This document shows positions 53,775 to 64,000 of a stretch of DNA of 64,000 nt, piece by piece. Origin of the DNA: Porodaedalea pini (Eukaryota > Basidiomycota > Agaricomycetes > Hymenochaetales > Hymenochaetaceae). The notes beneath the pieces are model-generated. The model searched no databases and had not been told where the DNA came from. It saw only the letters and a program-made list of their open reading frames with translations. The DNA lies in the NCBI GenBank assembly GCA_002794775.1, contig NBAY01000060.1, positions 124,001 through 188,000 of the forward strand. The letters are read 5' to 3'. How positions within the stretch are numbered: the first letter of the stretch is position 1; every line of letters starts with the position of its first letter. The position numbers were made by a program, and so were the translations under genes.

Positions 53775-55850
53775 ATGGATTACGCTACTACCGCCCTTGG
53801 CGCTGCGAAAGCTATACACGACCTTGTGGAGAGGGTGAGCAGAAAATACCTTGCACGGAAATTCTGATTTACGGTTGGCGAAAGAATTTAAATAACAGGA
53901 GGAATCTCGCAGAGCTCACAAACTATCTTATCGATGATATACAGAGACTGAACGATCTGCGACAGAGGCAGTCCAAGGACTTCCTGCCAGATCTCGACAG
54001 AGACCTCGCTACTCTTCAAAAGTGAGCAAAAATTTTATTATAGGAGATGCAAACCCTCTTACATTATATTGGAAACTCCAGCGATCTCTGCCAGCTAGTT
54101 CTGGACTGCGAGAAGATCTTCAGAAAGAAACCAGGGGTTTCAGAGACCGTCAGACACTTTGCGAGGACGAGGCTTTGGGGTGTCGGCCAGATTGAGGACA
54201 GGATCACGAGTATTCGTAAGAATGCTCAAGACGCTCATCTCCAGTTTCTAGTAAGTTGAAAAAAGATTGGTGCGATCGGTCCAAAACACTTATACTATCT
54301 CAGGAACACAACAGCGTCGGCGCGAGGGTGGAGATGCATACTCTCTTTCAAACCCAAGCTGTCTTCATCCAGGAGCAAATTACTGAGCTCAAGGCGTCTT
54401 TTGGCAGCAGCATTTCGACTGCTCGTCAGGAAACAGCCCAGGCCTCGTCGCTGTTTGACAATGCCACCCCAACTCCTGGCGAACGGAGAAAGGAGTACGA
54501 CGAAGCAGCTCGTGTAAGGTTTACAATGTAGGCTCAAGTTTTGTAGAAAATATAGCTAACAAGAGGAAAATTTAGGCACTCGAATCAGCCGATATAACGA
54601 GCGCAGAACATCGTATGCTGCGTCTTAAGGTAAAGACATTCGAGAGTGCGTTGACAGACAACCCACAGTTTCTCGGCGCCGAGCGCACAGCACTTCCTCC
54701 GGGTTACGAGTTTCCTGGGTCTCAATACTTTTACCCCATGGTCAAGAACAAGGACATCACTAGAGCGTATGCAGTACAAGAGACATATTCGCTGCTCTCG
54801 GCCATGACGAATCCCGGATGTCATGTGCCAGCGTCGGAGTGGGTTGGCAGAGCGAATAGTCTGGTTCTCATGCTTCGTGGTCCCTTGGGTCTGCATCTCG
54901 AGGCACTGAAGCTCGCCCAAATATGCTTCACAGTGTCGAAACAGATCGCGAGTATGCATCCTGCCGATTTTCAGCCTGACTTGGCTTTGATTCTTTATAA
55001 TCTGTCTGTCTCCTTCCATGAGAATGGACAATTTCAAGAAGCCATAGAAGCAGCTCAAAGTGACGTCGAAATAGGAGAACAGCTTGCAGAGCAGGATCCT
55101 GAGGCCTATAATAACGAGCTCGCACAATCATTGAACAGGCTGTCAATCAGTATATCTGATTTAGGGAAGCACGGAAATTCTCTCGAAATAGCCCAGCGAT
55201 CGATACAGATTTGCGACCCGCTTTACCAGCGGGATCCTGAAAGATATGGGCCAGACCTCGCACGTTCGTTGAACGTTTTGTCTACGATCTTGACGCGCCT
55301 GCACAAATACGAGGAGGCTCTCCAGCCAGCTCAGAAGGCTGTCGAAATTTATAATCAGCTCATAGGAAACGTAGCGGAGGTATGCAGACCTGGTTTAGCT
55401 GACGCACTCGATACACTGTCGGATTGCCTGTCTGGGCTGGGCCAGCACGAGAAGGCATTGCAGGAGTCCCAAGAAGCATGGAATATCTATAATCAGCTCT
55501 TAGAACAGGGCCAATATGCATTTCAACTTGAATTTGCACAGATATCGGATACTCTTTCCAGCAGGTTATGCGAGGGTGGATATGTCGAAGATGCTTTGAA
55601 ACATAAACGATCGGCCGTCGGAATGTACAAGGGGCTTCTAGAAGACGACTCAGACCTATGTATGCCTCAGATATATTTGGGCATCTCAGTCTCTGGATGG
55701 GGCAGGATACTGAAGAAGGCTGGGCGATCTGAGGAGGCGGTGCCATTGTTGAAGGAGGGCCTCAAGATCATGCAGGAATATGCAGATCGCTGCCCAGGGA
55801 TAGTCGAGAAAGAGTTAAATGCGTGCAAGAAATGCATAGCGGAAATTTAA
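53775..55850 (+). CDS. Helical-bundle plus TPR protein, possible immune/sensor-type protein (606 aa)
   Basis: Exons 53775-53834, 53915-54021, 54082-54250, 54304-54513 and 54576-55850 sum to 1821 nt, all in phase. The N-terminal 180 residues are helical and amphipathic (MDYATTALGAAKAIHDLVER; LTNYLIDDIQRLNDLRQRQ; DLCQLVLDCEKIFRKKPGVS; GQIEDRITSIRKNAQDAHLQ). The spacing is like that of the four-helix MLKL/HeLo-like domains at the start of many Agaricomycete NLR-like proteins. The last 290 residues hold about seven TPR units of roughly 42-46 residues (for example EALQPAQKAVEIYNQLI, KALQESQEAWNIYNQLL). No NACHT or NB-ARC nucleotide-binding domain lies between them. TPRs bind proteins or peptides. 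A role in sensing or cell-death signalling is inference from layout only. Confidence 0.75.
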
Positions 55851-56646
55851 GGAACATAAAGACAGTAGCTGAAAGGCCATATGTACAAACACATGAGAAT
55901 GAGAAAAGTGCGATGCGACATTGCGAGGAGCTTAAGATTAGTCTTCTAAAATAGGCTCATGAAGTTCTCACGATCACAATATTGAGACTCCGAACAAGTA
56001 TAACAGAAAGAGTGCCAATGTTAACTCTCGGGGCTTCGTATATACTCTCTTGCTTCATGAACATCCCATGGTCGATCAACAGCGTCTCACTGCTCATTGC
56101 AATGAACCGGAGAGAATCAGTGGTCAAACATGACAACCTTGTTACTGCGGGCTGGCGTTACCTTCCCTAGTCATGACTTGTTGGAAACACGGTTTTTTCA
56201 TCGCGTTTACTTCTGAATCGTGGCAACAATGTAGGCCAAGCATGGAAGATGCTGATGATGAAAGCTAACACGACATATTAAGATGATGCAGAGTCGGTGG
56301 ACCTAAACCATGGCGGAACGAATATATCATACGTTGATCTTTGGATTCTCTGCCACGCCAGATCCCCGAAACTGCGAGTTGTGCTTAATTTTCCTTCACC
56401 ATTTCCTTCCTGACTATCTCCCATAGATATTTAACCCCTGTTCTGTTCCGGACCGCTATCCAGCCTCGGTGTGGTACTACAGTGGTAGACTGAAAAATGC
56501 AAGACCAGTCTGAATCACAATGTCTCTTCCGACATACTATAAGAGACCGTCCAGAAGCACCTATCTCATTGTCCAGCTCGTCCTCTTCCCCAACCATCTC
56601 TTACTTAAGACTCGCTCACACTCGTTGCCCACCACACTTATTTGCC
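55851..56646. other. Intergenic region upstream of a membrane protein gene
   Basis: About 800 bases. The + strand frame that runs into the next gene from 56497 probably belongs to its 5' leader, since the signal-like Met is at 56647. No separate gene is supported. Confidence 0.5.
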
Positions 56647-59324
56647 ATGCACTCGCTCGCCTTCACCGCGTTCGCTTCTCGCTCCCCGGGATCCTCCAAC
56701 AACGCCAGCTCTCCTGCCCCTTCCGAAGTTGCTGTACTAGTCCAGAAAGGTGTCAACTTTGCACTTGCTCATCCGATCATCTTCCTTGGTCTCGCTGTCA
56801 CCCTTGGTCTCGTTGTCGGAGTCCTCGCCTACTTCTTGTATCGCTTCGCCATGCGCCATCGACGCAAGGATGGAGGCCTACTTTCCTCTCTCCAAACGTT
56901 TCACCTTCAAGATAATGCAGCTAAGAGCCAGCCACACGACCTGGAGAAAGGGTCAAAGCCAGCCTGTGATGTGATCAACACGATATCCGCGCCCACCCTG
57001 CTCTTCGGAACTGGATCTCTTGTTCCAAACGAAACGGTCATCGGCAACTCGAACAATATTGATGAGATGGATATTACGGAGGCGCGGTTTGAGCATGACG
57101 AAACTCCGATACTCAACGGAGAGGACATCTCTAACGAGACGCAGTGTGCAATGGAGTCCCAGAAGGGCCTGAATAGGGCTAGTGATATTGTCAGCCGCGA
57201 TGTGTCCGAATCGATTGAGGTGAGAGAGATTTTCACTAAAGTTTTGCGTTGGCGAGGCTGAAAAGTTTCGTACAGGTCCGCAGCTTGACGTGCACGTCTT
57301 CGCACAGGAGAAGCATCAGCAATTCAGGCGAGCCCACCTTTAACCGTGTCAGTATCGCGAGGCGTGATATTGTTGTCATCAGCGATGAGAAAGGCCTTGA
57401 GGGCGCAGATCTGACGAAGAAGGACACATATGATCTTCGGAACACGAGAGAGTTATGGTGCGCTCTGTCCCTCTGCTTGCGATTTCATCGCCTGAATACA
57501 ACTGCCACACCCAGCAATGATGAGATTTCCGTCCGTGCTGCTGCGCTTGTGACGCTCGTCCACAAGTTCAAGGCGTTGGAGGATTTCGGCGAGGAGGCAT
57601 ACGTCGCGCAACTCAAAAGGAATGCGCTCGACGAGCCGTGCTCTATCGGAACCTTGTCCTCTTCAAGCAGTTTCTTCGGCATAAGTGATTTAGATAAGTC
57701 GTCGATAACCTTTACGACACCGGCGGAGAGTCCTCCATCTACCATCGCATCTTCTCCTCACACTGGTTTGTTGCAATCATTCCAGATTACCTTCGAGTCG
57801 AAGGAAGACGCTCAGGCTGCTCTGCTCGCTCGGCGCGTCGATATGCAGAGGAGTCCAGAGCTCTGCTTTCTTATCCCCAATCCAGTGACACGCGAATCAA
57901 ATCCATACCACAACCCTGCATCCTCCCCATATTGCCATCTTGAGCAGATCTTGCCGGAAACTGACCAGAAAACAAAGCGCTATACCATCGATCCACATGC
58001 AGCGCAAGCGTACAAGCCAAATCCTTCGTCATTGCTCGCTTCTGGGCTTGTTACCCGTGGACCAGGCTGTCGTTCCTCAAAGGGGTTGAAGATAGCTCTA
58101 CGAGGACTGCTCCCGGTGAGTGCGACGATGAGGGGAGCTCCGTCTACGAAGTTATTCAGGCGAAATCCAGCTCTGGCTAGTTCCTCGAATGCCATCTCGG
58201 ACAAAGGATCATCGAGTGAGTTGCTTGTCGCCGTCCTGAAGCGCATGCACCACATGGGATCGTTAGCGGAGCCACGCGTCGCTCTCATGCCGTTAATGAC
58301 GAGCCCAGCGCGATCTACAGCTAAATGTCAAGTAAATACGAGCCCGTCTTCGACTCAAGACTCAATAGCCCGTCCTTCCACTGGTATAACCGCTGCGATG
58401 TCTTCAAGAGGGGCGTCGGACGTGTCTGCAATGTCGAGAACGGCTGACGCCGCCTCGTCATCAGGTCTAATAACTGCTTCTACCGGTCGCAAGCGTCTCG
58501 CCACGAACAGAACTAGCCTTCGATCTCCACCACAGACACCTGCTTTCCGATCGAGTCCGGAGGCGGAATCAGTTTCGAGCGCTTGCGCTCGGATGCCGAC
58601 ACTCATAGAAGAGGCGGAGAAAGACAATCTGTCGCTCCGCTCTCCTCCGTTGACAACAATCGACAAGACGAAAGCTTGTACGTCATCTGCCGGGACCCCG
58701 CCAAAAAGCCGGCTCACGAAGACTGTGATCCCTGGCGTTAATGAGAGCTCAACGACTGTAAAGGAGAAGGTCCTCAAACCGTTCCATTCACCTCTGCAAG
58801 CCCACCGACTAGTGATTAAGACTCATCAAAACACTCCCGTGACGACGGACTTTCGTGTGGGCGCGTTGAACGAGCTTCCATGTAGTTCACCATCGCCGCC
58901 TGTTGCGTTGGGGTCTCGTTCCCGCCTTGGACCGGCGGTCGGTCTCAGGGCTCGACAAGCCTCAAAGCCAACGACTGTCCAGCGCTCGAGCCTTTCAGAG
59001 AATGAATCAGCTCCCAAGCGAGCCGGGGAGAGCTTGTCAGGAGTATCTCGCACGAAACGTCACGGCCTATCTGATATTTCGAATTCTCGGCTAAAGGTTC
59101 GCACCAGCAAGTCCGCTGAGCTCTCGAGAATGGTATCCTCTCCACCCGGCCGTCAATCATCTTCTGTGACTACATCAAAGGCCTCTCCTGCCGGACATGT
59201 CCGCAAGTCCTCAAGTTCAATCAGGACCAGTGGGAACGTCCGGCCGCCTCAACAACATCCCGCGCGTGCTAGGCGCCATCCCTCAGGCACTCCATCCGCG
59301 ACTTCAGCCATGCCTCGAAGGTGA
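56647..59324 (+). CDS. Single-pass membrane protein with long Ser/Thr-rich cytosolic region (873 aa)
   Basis: Two exons (56647-57219 and 57276-59324) join in phase. The short N-terminus (SRSPGSSNNASSPAPSE) is followed by a helix IIFLGLAVTLGLVVGVLAYF, a basic RHRRKD boundary and more than 800 mostly disordered residues. A moderately ordered stretch occurs at TRELWCALSLCLRFHRL and AAALVTLVHKFKALEDFGEE. The last 300 residues are dominated by Ser, Pro, Arg and Thr with many potential phosphorylation sites (such as SLRSPPQTPAF). I do not recognise a family. Its layout resembles the two other membrane proteins at 32066 and 50851, but the sequences do not match by eye. Confidence 0.75.
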
Positions 59325-59961
59325 TGTGCTCATGACCAAGGGAGCCTTCCGGGCTTAGGGTCTATGATATTATTTCTTTAGTTCTGCTTTTCCTTGGTCT
59401 CGTCTGGTATGTCTCTTTGAATTTCGAAGCTATCTCTTAGCTTGCTGTGCTCTTTCCCCAACTTGTCACGTTCTGCTCTCGATCTCACTTTCCTCGTTTA
59501 TTTTCGAGATAAAAATAGTCACATCAGTTTTATTTCGTCTCACTCATCCTCACGGTTTACTATCTATAATCGTTTCTTCGTTTTTTGATTCTTGTGCTCA
59601 GTACTAGTCGTAATGGCACTCAATATACATACTTGCCTCAAATTTGAACGGTTGGATCTCCAAGAAGCGGGCTTGAGGTCACCCTGTCCAAACGTCGTTG
59701 CTTGAGCCGGGTTTTATCTATTCGACAATCTCACAAGCTGCCAATCGAGAGAATGAGACAATGGTTGGTACTTCCTAGAACAGCTGCTAACCAAACACTG
59801 CACAATGCAACCAATCATGTAGAAGCGACTTCGATGCTATTAAATTCGAGCTCAGTAAGTCGGTGCAACTCATAATACAGCCTCCCTCCTTTCTCGAAAA
59901 GGTAAACCGTTATCTGTTTGAAAACTCATGATAGAGTTTTATACTAACAAATGAAAGACAA
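59325..59961. other. Intergenic region between convergent genes
   Basis: About 640 bases; CT-rich near 59380-59600 and otherwise featureless. It presumably contains the terminators of the genes on both sides. Confidence 0.5.
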
Positions 59962-60979
59962 TTAAGGGGACAATAGTGTCTTCACTGGGCTGATTCCAAA
60001 CGTATCCCAGAATTCGCGACTGTCGAGTGCGCGGTCGAACGCACTTGGCGGACGCGGAAGTGCATGGATCCCAGCTTTTGCCATAAGTTCACGTACCCAC
60101 GCTGGTTGAGGTCCAAGAACTGTTGTGGATGGCCCTGATTTATCCGCATGAGAAGACGAACTGGTAGATCCCTCGCCCCATGCTGACGCCAAATCCCACC
60201 AGTCATATACACGTCCGTCGGTAAGCAACCAACGCTGACCAGAAGCCGCCGCAAAGTTCAAGTGCATAGCTAGAATCGCACGACCGACGTCGATGCCATG
60301 GATCAAGTGGAGATTGCCCTATGAGCGACAGAAAGAAAATTATGTTCAAAAGTTTGAATTGTTAGAAATAAACAAGGAACTCTGACCAGCTGCGCAAGCG
60401 CTTCTTTACTTGAAGCTATGCGGCGCACCCAGTTCTGAGGGCTCCTCTTCCCTCCCCAAAGTCCACTCAAGTCCAGCACAGTCGTTGGGACGCTGGGAGC
60501 AAGCTTCAAAAGCTCAGTCTCTGCGCGTGCTCGATCGTTAGACGTATTGAATGCACTGTGTCGGTCGCACCACATCGGACGCTCATTCGAATCGAGAGTT
60601 GGATCTCCCTGATTATACAAGTTAAACTCCGACAATGGCACATCTCAAGTTCGAGGCTTACGTTCCAAATTCCCGTTGACCCGAGTTGTATAAATGCAGC
60701 TTTTGTAACTGGATGCGTCTCCTTCCAGAGGCTAACGAGAGCTTTTGATCCTCCGCTCTTGTATATTGGGAATGTAATAAGTACAGTTTGTGTTTCAGGC
60801 AAGGCTCTGAATGGTGACGAGTCCTCTGAGTCCGGGTCGAAATCGAATTGGATAGTCTCGTATCCTGATCGGGTTCGTCCATCGCGTGTCGTAGCAGCAA
60901 AAGTTAGATCATTCTCGAGAAGGAGTGGAATAAGAAAGTCTGACGTCCATCCTGCACCAAGGATTAAAATGTCAACGTA

Positions 60980-61083
60980 CAGGTGGTTCCGAAAAGTGTT
61001 CGTCACCCCTGTTTTTGGAATCGATCGGCACACCTATATGTGGAAGGTAAAGACGCCGATCCAAACCTTCGTGTCGCGCGTCG
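60980..61083 (+). repeat. Left terminal inverted repeat of the Tc1/mariner element
   Basis: Begins CAGGTGGTTCCGAAAAGTG right after the TA at 60978-60979. It matches the reverse complement of the right end over 104 bases except one C/T position in the CACCCCT stretch near 61009. Confidence 0.95.
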
Positions 61084-61116
61084 CGTGCATTGTTATTTTG
61101 TTGCTTTCTCTTTTCC

Positions 61117-62151
61117 ATGGTCCGCTGCCAGCTTGACTCACCTAAAAAAAATCGTATTATTGGTGCCATACGTGCCGGGGCTTCCATCTCATGCTCAGCA
61201 AAGCTCGAAAATATCCCCAGAACAACTGCTCAGTCAATCTGGAAGAAATGGCTTGTTTCTGGCTCAACGTCAAACCGACCACGAAAAGGACGACCAAAGA
61301 AACTCGACGCAATGATGCATGAGATCCTTATTCATTATGCATTAACCTACCGCTTCATGCCCCTCAAACACCTGGGTAAACAAATGGGAATTGGTCGCAA
61401 CACGGTTCGACAGGAGTTAGCAATGGAGGGTTTGCACCGAAGGAAGGTTCGGAGGTGTCTGAAGAGGACAGCAATTCAGGAGGCACGACGGCTCATCTGG
61501 GCAGGGATTCATCAGGGTTGGGGCATAGAACAGTGGAGGTCCATCCTTTTTTCTGATGAGTCCTATGTCTGTGTTGATGGAAACATTGGAAATGTCTACG
61601 TTACCCAAAAACCACATGAAGAGTACGAGCGCCAATGTACCCTTGACCGACCATCACAGTCTCCCCTTCGTATCATGGTTTGGGCATGTATAGCTCATAA
61701 TTACAAGGGTCCACTTGTTATCCTTGACTATCCAGGAGGAAGGGGTGGAGGGATGACTGCTGCCCGGTACCAGGAGCAAGTTCTGCTGCCTGTTTTAATT
61801 CCTGCTTTCAACCAGCTTTGTGCCCAGCATCCAGACCTCAAGTTCCAACAGGACAATGCACGCTGCCACACTGCTAGGGCCACCACTCGATGCCTCCAGG
61901 ATAACAATATTCCCCAATTCCCTCATCCACCGGTATCTCCTGATGTCAACCCCATTGAACCGGTCTGGTTTGACTGGAAAAACATCATTCGTGGTTGTAA
62001 CTCAGTCCCTGAGACAAAGGAGGAGCTCATCGCAGCTGCTAGGGATGCCTGGAATGCGCTTACAGTGGAACAAATCAACAAACAGATCGAATCCATGCCA
62101 AAACATGTGTCTGCAGTCATTTTTGCGGAGGGAGGAAACACTGGCTATTAA
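61117..62151 (+). CDS. Tc1-type transposase (DD34E), 344 aa, apparently intact
   Basis: DDE/RNase H-fold enzyme that cuts and pastes the element. Start MVRCQLDSPKKNR at 61117. The N-terminal 110 residues hold two helix-turn-helix units (IIGAIRAGASISCSAKLEN... and LKHLGKQMGIGRNTVRQEL) separated by a GRPRR-like hook (RPRKGRPKK). Catalytic motifs: first Asp in ILFSDESYV, second in KFQQDNARCHTA, Glu in SPDVNPIEPVW. The spacing between second Asp and Glu is 34 residues, which defines Tc1 rather than mariner proper. The frame has no stop or intron; TAA at 62149-62151. Family length is about 340 residues, so it looks full length and potentially active. Confidence 0.95.
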   Translation: MVRCQLDSPKKNRIIGAIRAGASISCSAKLENIPRTTAQSIWKKWLVSGSTSNRPRKGRPKKLDAMMHEILIHYALTYRFMPLKHLGKQMGIGRNTVRQELAMEGLHRRKVRRCLKRTAIQEARRLIWAGIHQGWGIEQWRSILFSDESYVCVDGNIGNVYVTQKPHEEYERQCTLDRPSQSPLRIMVWACIAHNYKGPLVILDYPGGRGGGMTAARYQEQVLLPVLIPAFNQLCAQHPDLKFQQDNARCHTARATTRCLQDNNIPQFPHPPVSPDVNPIEPVWFDWKNIIRGCNSVPETKEELIAAARDAWNALTVEQINKQIESMPKHVSAVIFAEGGNTGY

Positions 62152-62284
62152 ATACCCACAATTTCTGCAATATTTATACAGTATATATTGTATTATCATT
62201 ATTTGCATATAAATTGAAGGAACAAGGATTTGTACATATTTTTTCTGGCCAGTTTTGCATGAAGGATGATGAGACGACAACGGA

Positions 62285-62388
62285 CGACGCGCGACACGAA
62301 GGTTTGGATCGGCGTCTTTACCTTCCACATATAGGTGTGCCGATCGATTCCAAAAACGGGGGTGACGAACACTTTTCGGAACCACCTG
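62285..62388 (-). repeat. Right terminal inverted repeat of the Tc1/mariner element
   Basis: Reverse complement of the left repeat over 104 bases with one difference. It ends CCACCTG next to the TA at 62389-62390. Confidence 0.95.
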
Positions 62389-62396
62389 TAGTTCAT

Positions 62397-62594
62397 GGTA
62401 AACCTTTGACGAATCAGAAGAGGATTCAGCGCGTCGATCGTAAGGCAATATCACAAATGGAAGGTAGATCTCACACTTGCACGTGCTTTACGTTTCCTCA
62501 GCGTTCTCGTCTTGCACTCTTGACTCCCTGAGACGTCTTGCAAGGCTTGTATTCTGCCAACAAAAGGACTGGGTCTTCAAATATCTCACAGAAT
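62397..62594. promoter_or_regulatory. Short divergent promoter shared by the SDR gene (-) and TFIIF-beta gene (+)
   Basis: Only 198 bases separate the two start codons. The interval includes CACGTG-like GCACGTGC near 62480 and CT-rich stretches. A shared promoter is inferred from spacing; the transposon lies just inside the SDR gene and does not enter this interval. Confidence 0.5.
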
Positions 62595-63706
62595 ATGGAT
62601 GAAGTTGGACTGAGCGAGACAAAGCCAGACGTGGACGTGAAGGATGAAGAAGAGACCCAGCCGGACCCCGACGAGATTATGAACATGACGAATGGAAATG
62701 GGCGCGCATGGTGCGTGAAGGTGCCAAAGCACCTCATGGAGAGATGGAGTTCGATCTCGAAGGACGGCATACATCTCGCGACTATGCGTGTTTACAATCC
62801 TGATGCCCGCACAGGTGGCAAGCCGCGTTTTGTCCTCTTCGTTCCCATCGACCCGCTCAATCCTGCAGACCCTAAAGCAACAGAGACGCCAGCGCTTGTT
62901 CCGGGGACGTATGAGGAATATGTATTGGATATGCTCAATGAATCTGTTGAAAACCAGATTGTTGTTGCTGAAAAAGAAACGGCTCCTGGCTCGCGTGTGC
63001 GCTCAACCACGCTTACGGGCCGCGTCAAACACGAGTGTAATCTACGACCGAAGCTGACCGATGCTTATCGTCGGCGGTTGAAGGAGCGTTCACTGGCGGC
63101 AAACACGCCGAAACGGACTGCCAAGGTTATGAATGTGAGCGAGGCAGGTGGTGTTGGGCGTATGAACAGACTTGGAAGTGGAATGGGGACGCCTTCTGCA
63201 GGCTTTTCGAATTTGGTCGTATGTCATATTCCACTCTTCTACTCGATCTTCTCTCAGACGATACGTACGTTTAGAAAGCAAAGGCGAAGCCGGCGAAAGG
63301 GACATTCGAACGTTTCGCTCGGATACCTCGGAACCAGCTTCTGGATATGCTGTTCGCGTTGTATCGCGAGCGAGGGCGGTGGTCAGCGAAGGATCTTCGG
63401 AGTCGGACTGAACAGCCCGAGGCGTATCTTAAAGAGGTACTTAGCGAAATCGCAGATCTTCATCGCAGCGGTGAGTTCAATGGGACGTACGAGCTCAAGC
63501 CAAACTTCAAAGACTCGGTAAGCGAATTTGTAGTTCACGTGCATTCCAGGCTTTCTTATGCGAACCTGCAGGTAAAGTCGGAGGGTGGTGAATACTTGGG
63601 TGCGGCAGGTGCTTTGATGAAGGCTGAGCCAGACAAGGACATCGGCGATGAGGAGGAAGGCGGCGATGAAGACGAAGACGAAGACGATATGGAGGAAATC
63701 TCCTAG
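62595..63706 (+). CDS. TFG2: Transcription initiation factor IIF subunit beta (RAP30/Tfg2), 333 aa
   Basis: General RNA polymerase II factor subunit that acts with TFIIF-alpha to stabilise the pre-initiation complex in the nucleus. Exons 62595-63218, 63275-63517 and 63572-63706 sum to 1002 nt in phase. The N-terminal acidic region precedes WCVKVPKHLMERWSS, the start of the dimerisation domain. VKHECNLRP and LTDAYRRRLKERSL follow. The C-terminal winged helix reads FARIPRNQLLDMLFALYRER, RWSAKDLRSRTEQPEAYLKE and SGEFNGTYELKPNFK, nearly textbook. The tail is acidic (EEGGDEDEDEDDMEE). The ATG at 62595 was preferred to near-cognate codons further upstream. Confidence 0.93.
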
Positions 63707-64000
63707 ATACCACCCATTTCTTAATTTATTGCAACATCATCTCAATGTAACATCCATTGCCACTTGAAAGACGATCAAATGAAAACATCGTATACTTGTT
63801 AATGTACCGCTAAATTACCAACAACATAAACTGAATGGACATTAGGTACATCGTAAAATGAATAACGAGTCCAGAATCATTGAATAAATACTGACATTCT
63901 CCCTCGACACTAACAAAACTAGTCAGCACTAAAGTAGGTTGAAGACACCGAGAGCGCGAGCCATACCCTGGTCTCAGGCAGTACTTAACAAAACACAGCC
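63707..64000. other. Region after TFIIF-beta to the window end
   Basis: AT-rich 3' flank of the TFIIF-beta gene. No gene is visible before the window ends. Confidence 0.5.

Larger units (their letters stand above)
60980..62388 (+). mobile_element. Tc1/mariner-type DNA transposon, near-intact, 1409 bp
   Basis: The element is bounded by inverted repeats of 104 bp (60980-61083 and 62285-62388) that differ at a single base, and by TA duplications at 60978-60979 and 62389-62390. TA duplication is the hallmark of Tc1/mariner insertion. It carries one complete transposase gene (61117-62151). The near-identity of the terminal repeats and the clean target site indicate recent movement. Confidence 0.95.
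59962..62396 (-). pseudogene. Atypical SDR / NAD(P)-binding Rossmann protein gene, split at codon 3 by a Tc1/mariner insertion
   Basis: On - the ATG is at 62396-62394 followed by AAC; the third codon is then cut by the element at 60980-62388. Behind the element the frame resumes as VDILILGAGWTSDFLIPLLL, a dinucleotide-binding beta-alpha-beta motif (GxGxxxxF). It continues through RDGRTRSGYETIQFDFD, AAFIQLGSTGIW, an intron, then WCDRHSAFNTSNDRARAE, TVLDLSGLWGGKRSPQNWV, a second intron, HLIHGIDVGRAILAM and SGQRWLLTDGRVYDW to TAA at 59962-59964. Apart from the insertion no break is seen, so the disruption is recent. The family (YeeZ-like, NAD-dependent epimerase-type) has varied oxidoreductase or regulatory roles; substrate unknown. 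As it stands the original start codon leads into transposon sequence and the glycine motif has no upstream in-frame ATG. Confidence 0.85.

Noticed and set aside
54022..54043. A 22-nt GTGAGC...TAG candidate intron in the TPR gene
   Set aside because: Too short, and the next acceptor at 54081 gives a normal 60-nt intron, restores LQNDLCQLVLDCEK and matches the intron position in the decayed paralogue.

Overview
The window looks like nuclear DNA of a mushroom-forming basidiomycete (Agaricomycetes). Genes are on both strands and most are cut by many short (about 45-80 nt) GT-AG introns. Families include a GH5 endoglucanase, a GH18 chitinase, Dsn1/Mis13, TFIIF-beta, a YOR1-like ABCC transporter and a Plavaka-type transposase relic. 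There is no operon structure, Shine-Dalgarno signal or CRISPR. All gene models were spliced by eye from the sequence; family names come from recognised motifs, not from a database search.

Left part (1-14 kb): the end of a non-LTR retrotransposon; then a secreted GH5 endoglucanase, a secreted GH18 chitinase, a MacroD-type macrodomain protein and an MFS sugar transporter, all on +. On - follow a single-exon unknown protein and a nine-exon DHHC palmitoyltransferase. Secreted cellulase, chitinase and sugar transporter together suggest polymer breakdown and sugar uptake, but co-regulation is not shown. Three of these consecutive + genes contain microexons of 8, 12 and 16 nt.

14-18.5 kb holds no confident gene. 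It carries an old, diverged direct duplication of about 1.2 kb (14446-15710 and 16434-17625) that preserves a small - strand reading frame mainly through synonymous differences.

18.5-33.1 kb is an orderly + strand block: full-length ABCC transporter, secreted type-B carboxylesterase, kinetochore protein Dsn1/Mis13 (with three ACGCGT boxes upstream) and a single-pass membrane protein with an SH3-like domain.

34-49 kb is an accessory, rearranged region. It has an 869-residue - strand protein of unknown function whose N-terminus is built of 7-residue repeats, a scrambled copy of a DUF6698-like gene, a duplicated 318-bp element, a truncated Plavaka transposase with an in-frame stop, a fragment of the DNA-repair gene KU70, an intact DUF6698-like gene, and a decayed TPR gene.

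49-64 kb: a membrane protein with NPF motifs (-), the intact paralogue of the decayed TPR gene (+), another single-pass membrane protein (+), an atypical SDR gene (-) split in its third codon by a nearly pristine Tc1/mariner element, and TFIIF-beta (+), which shares a roughly 200-bp divergent promoter with the broken SDR gene.
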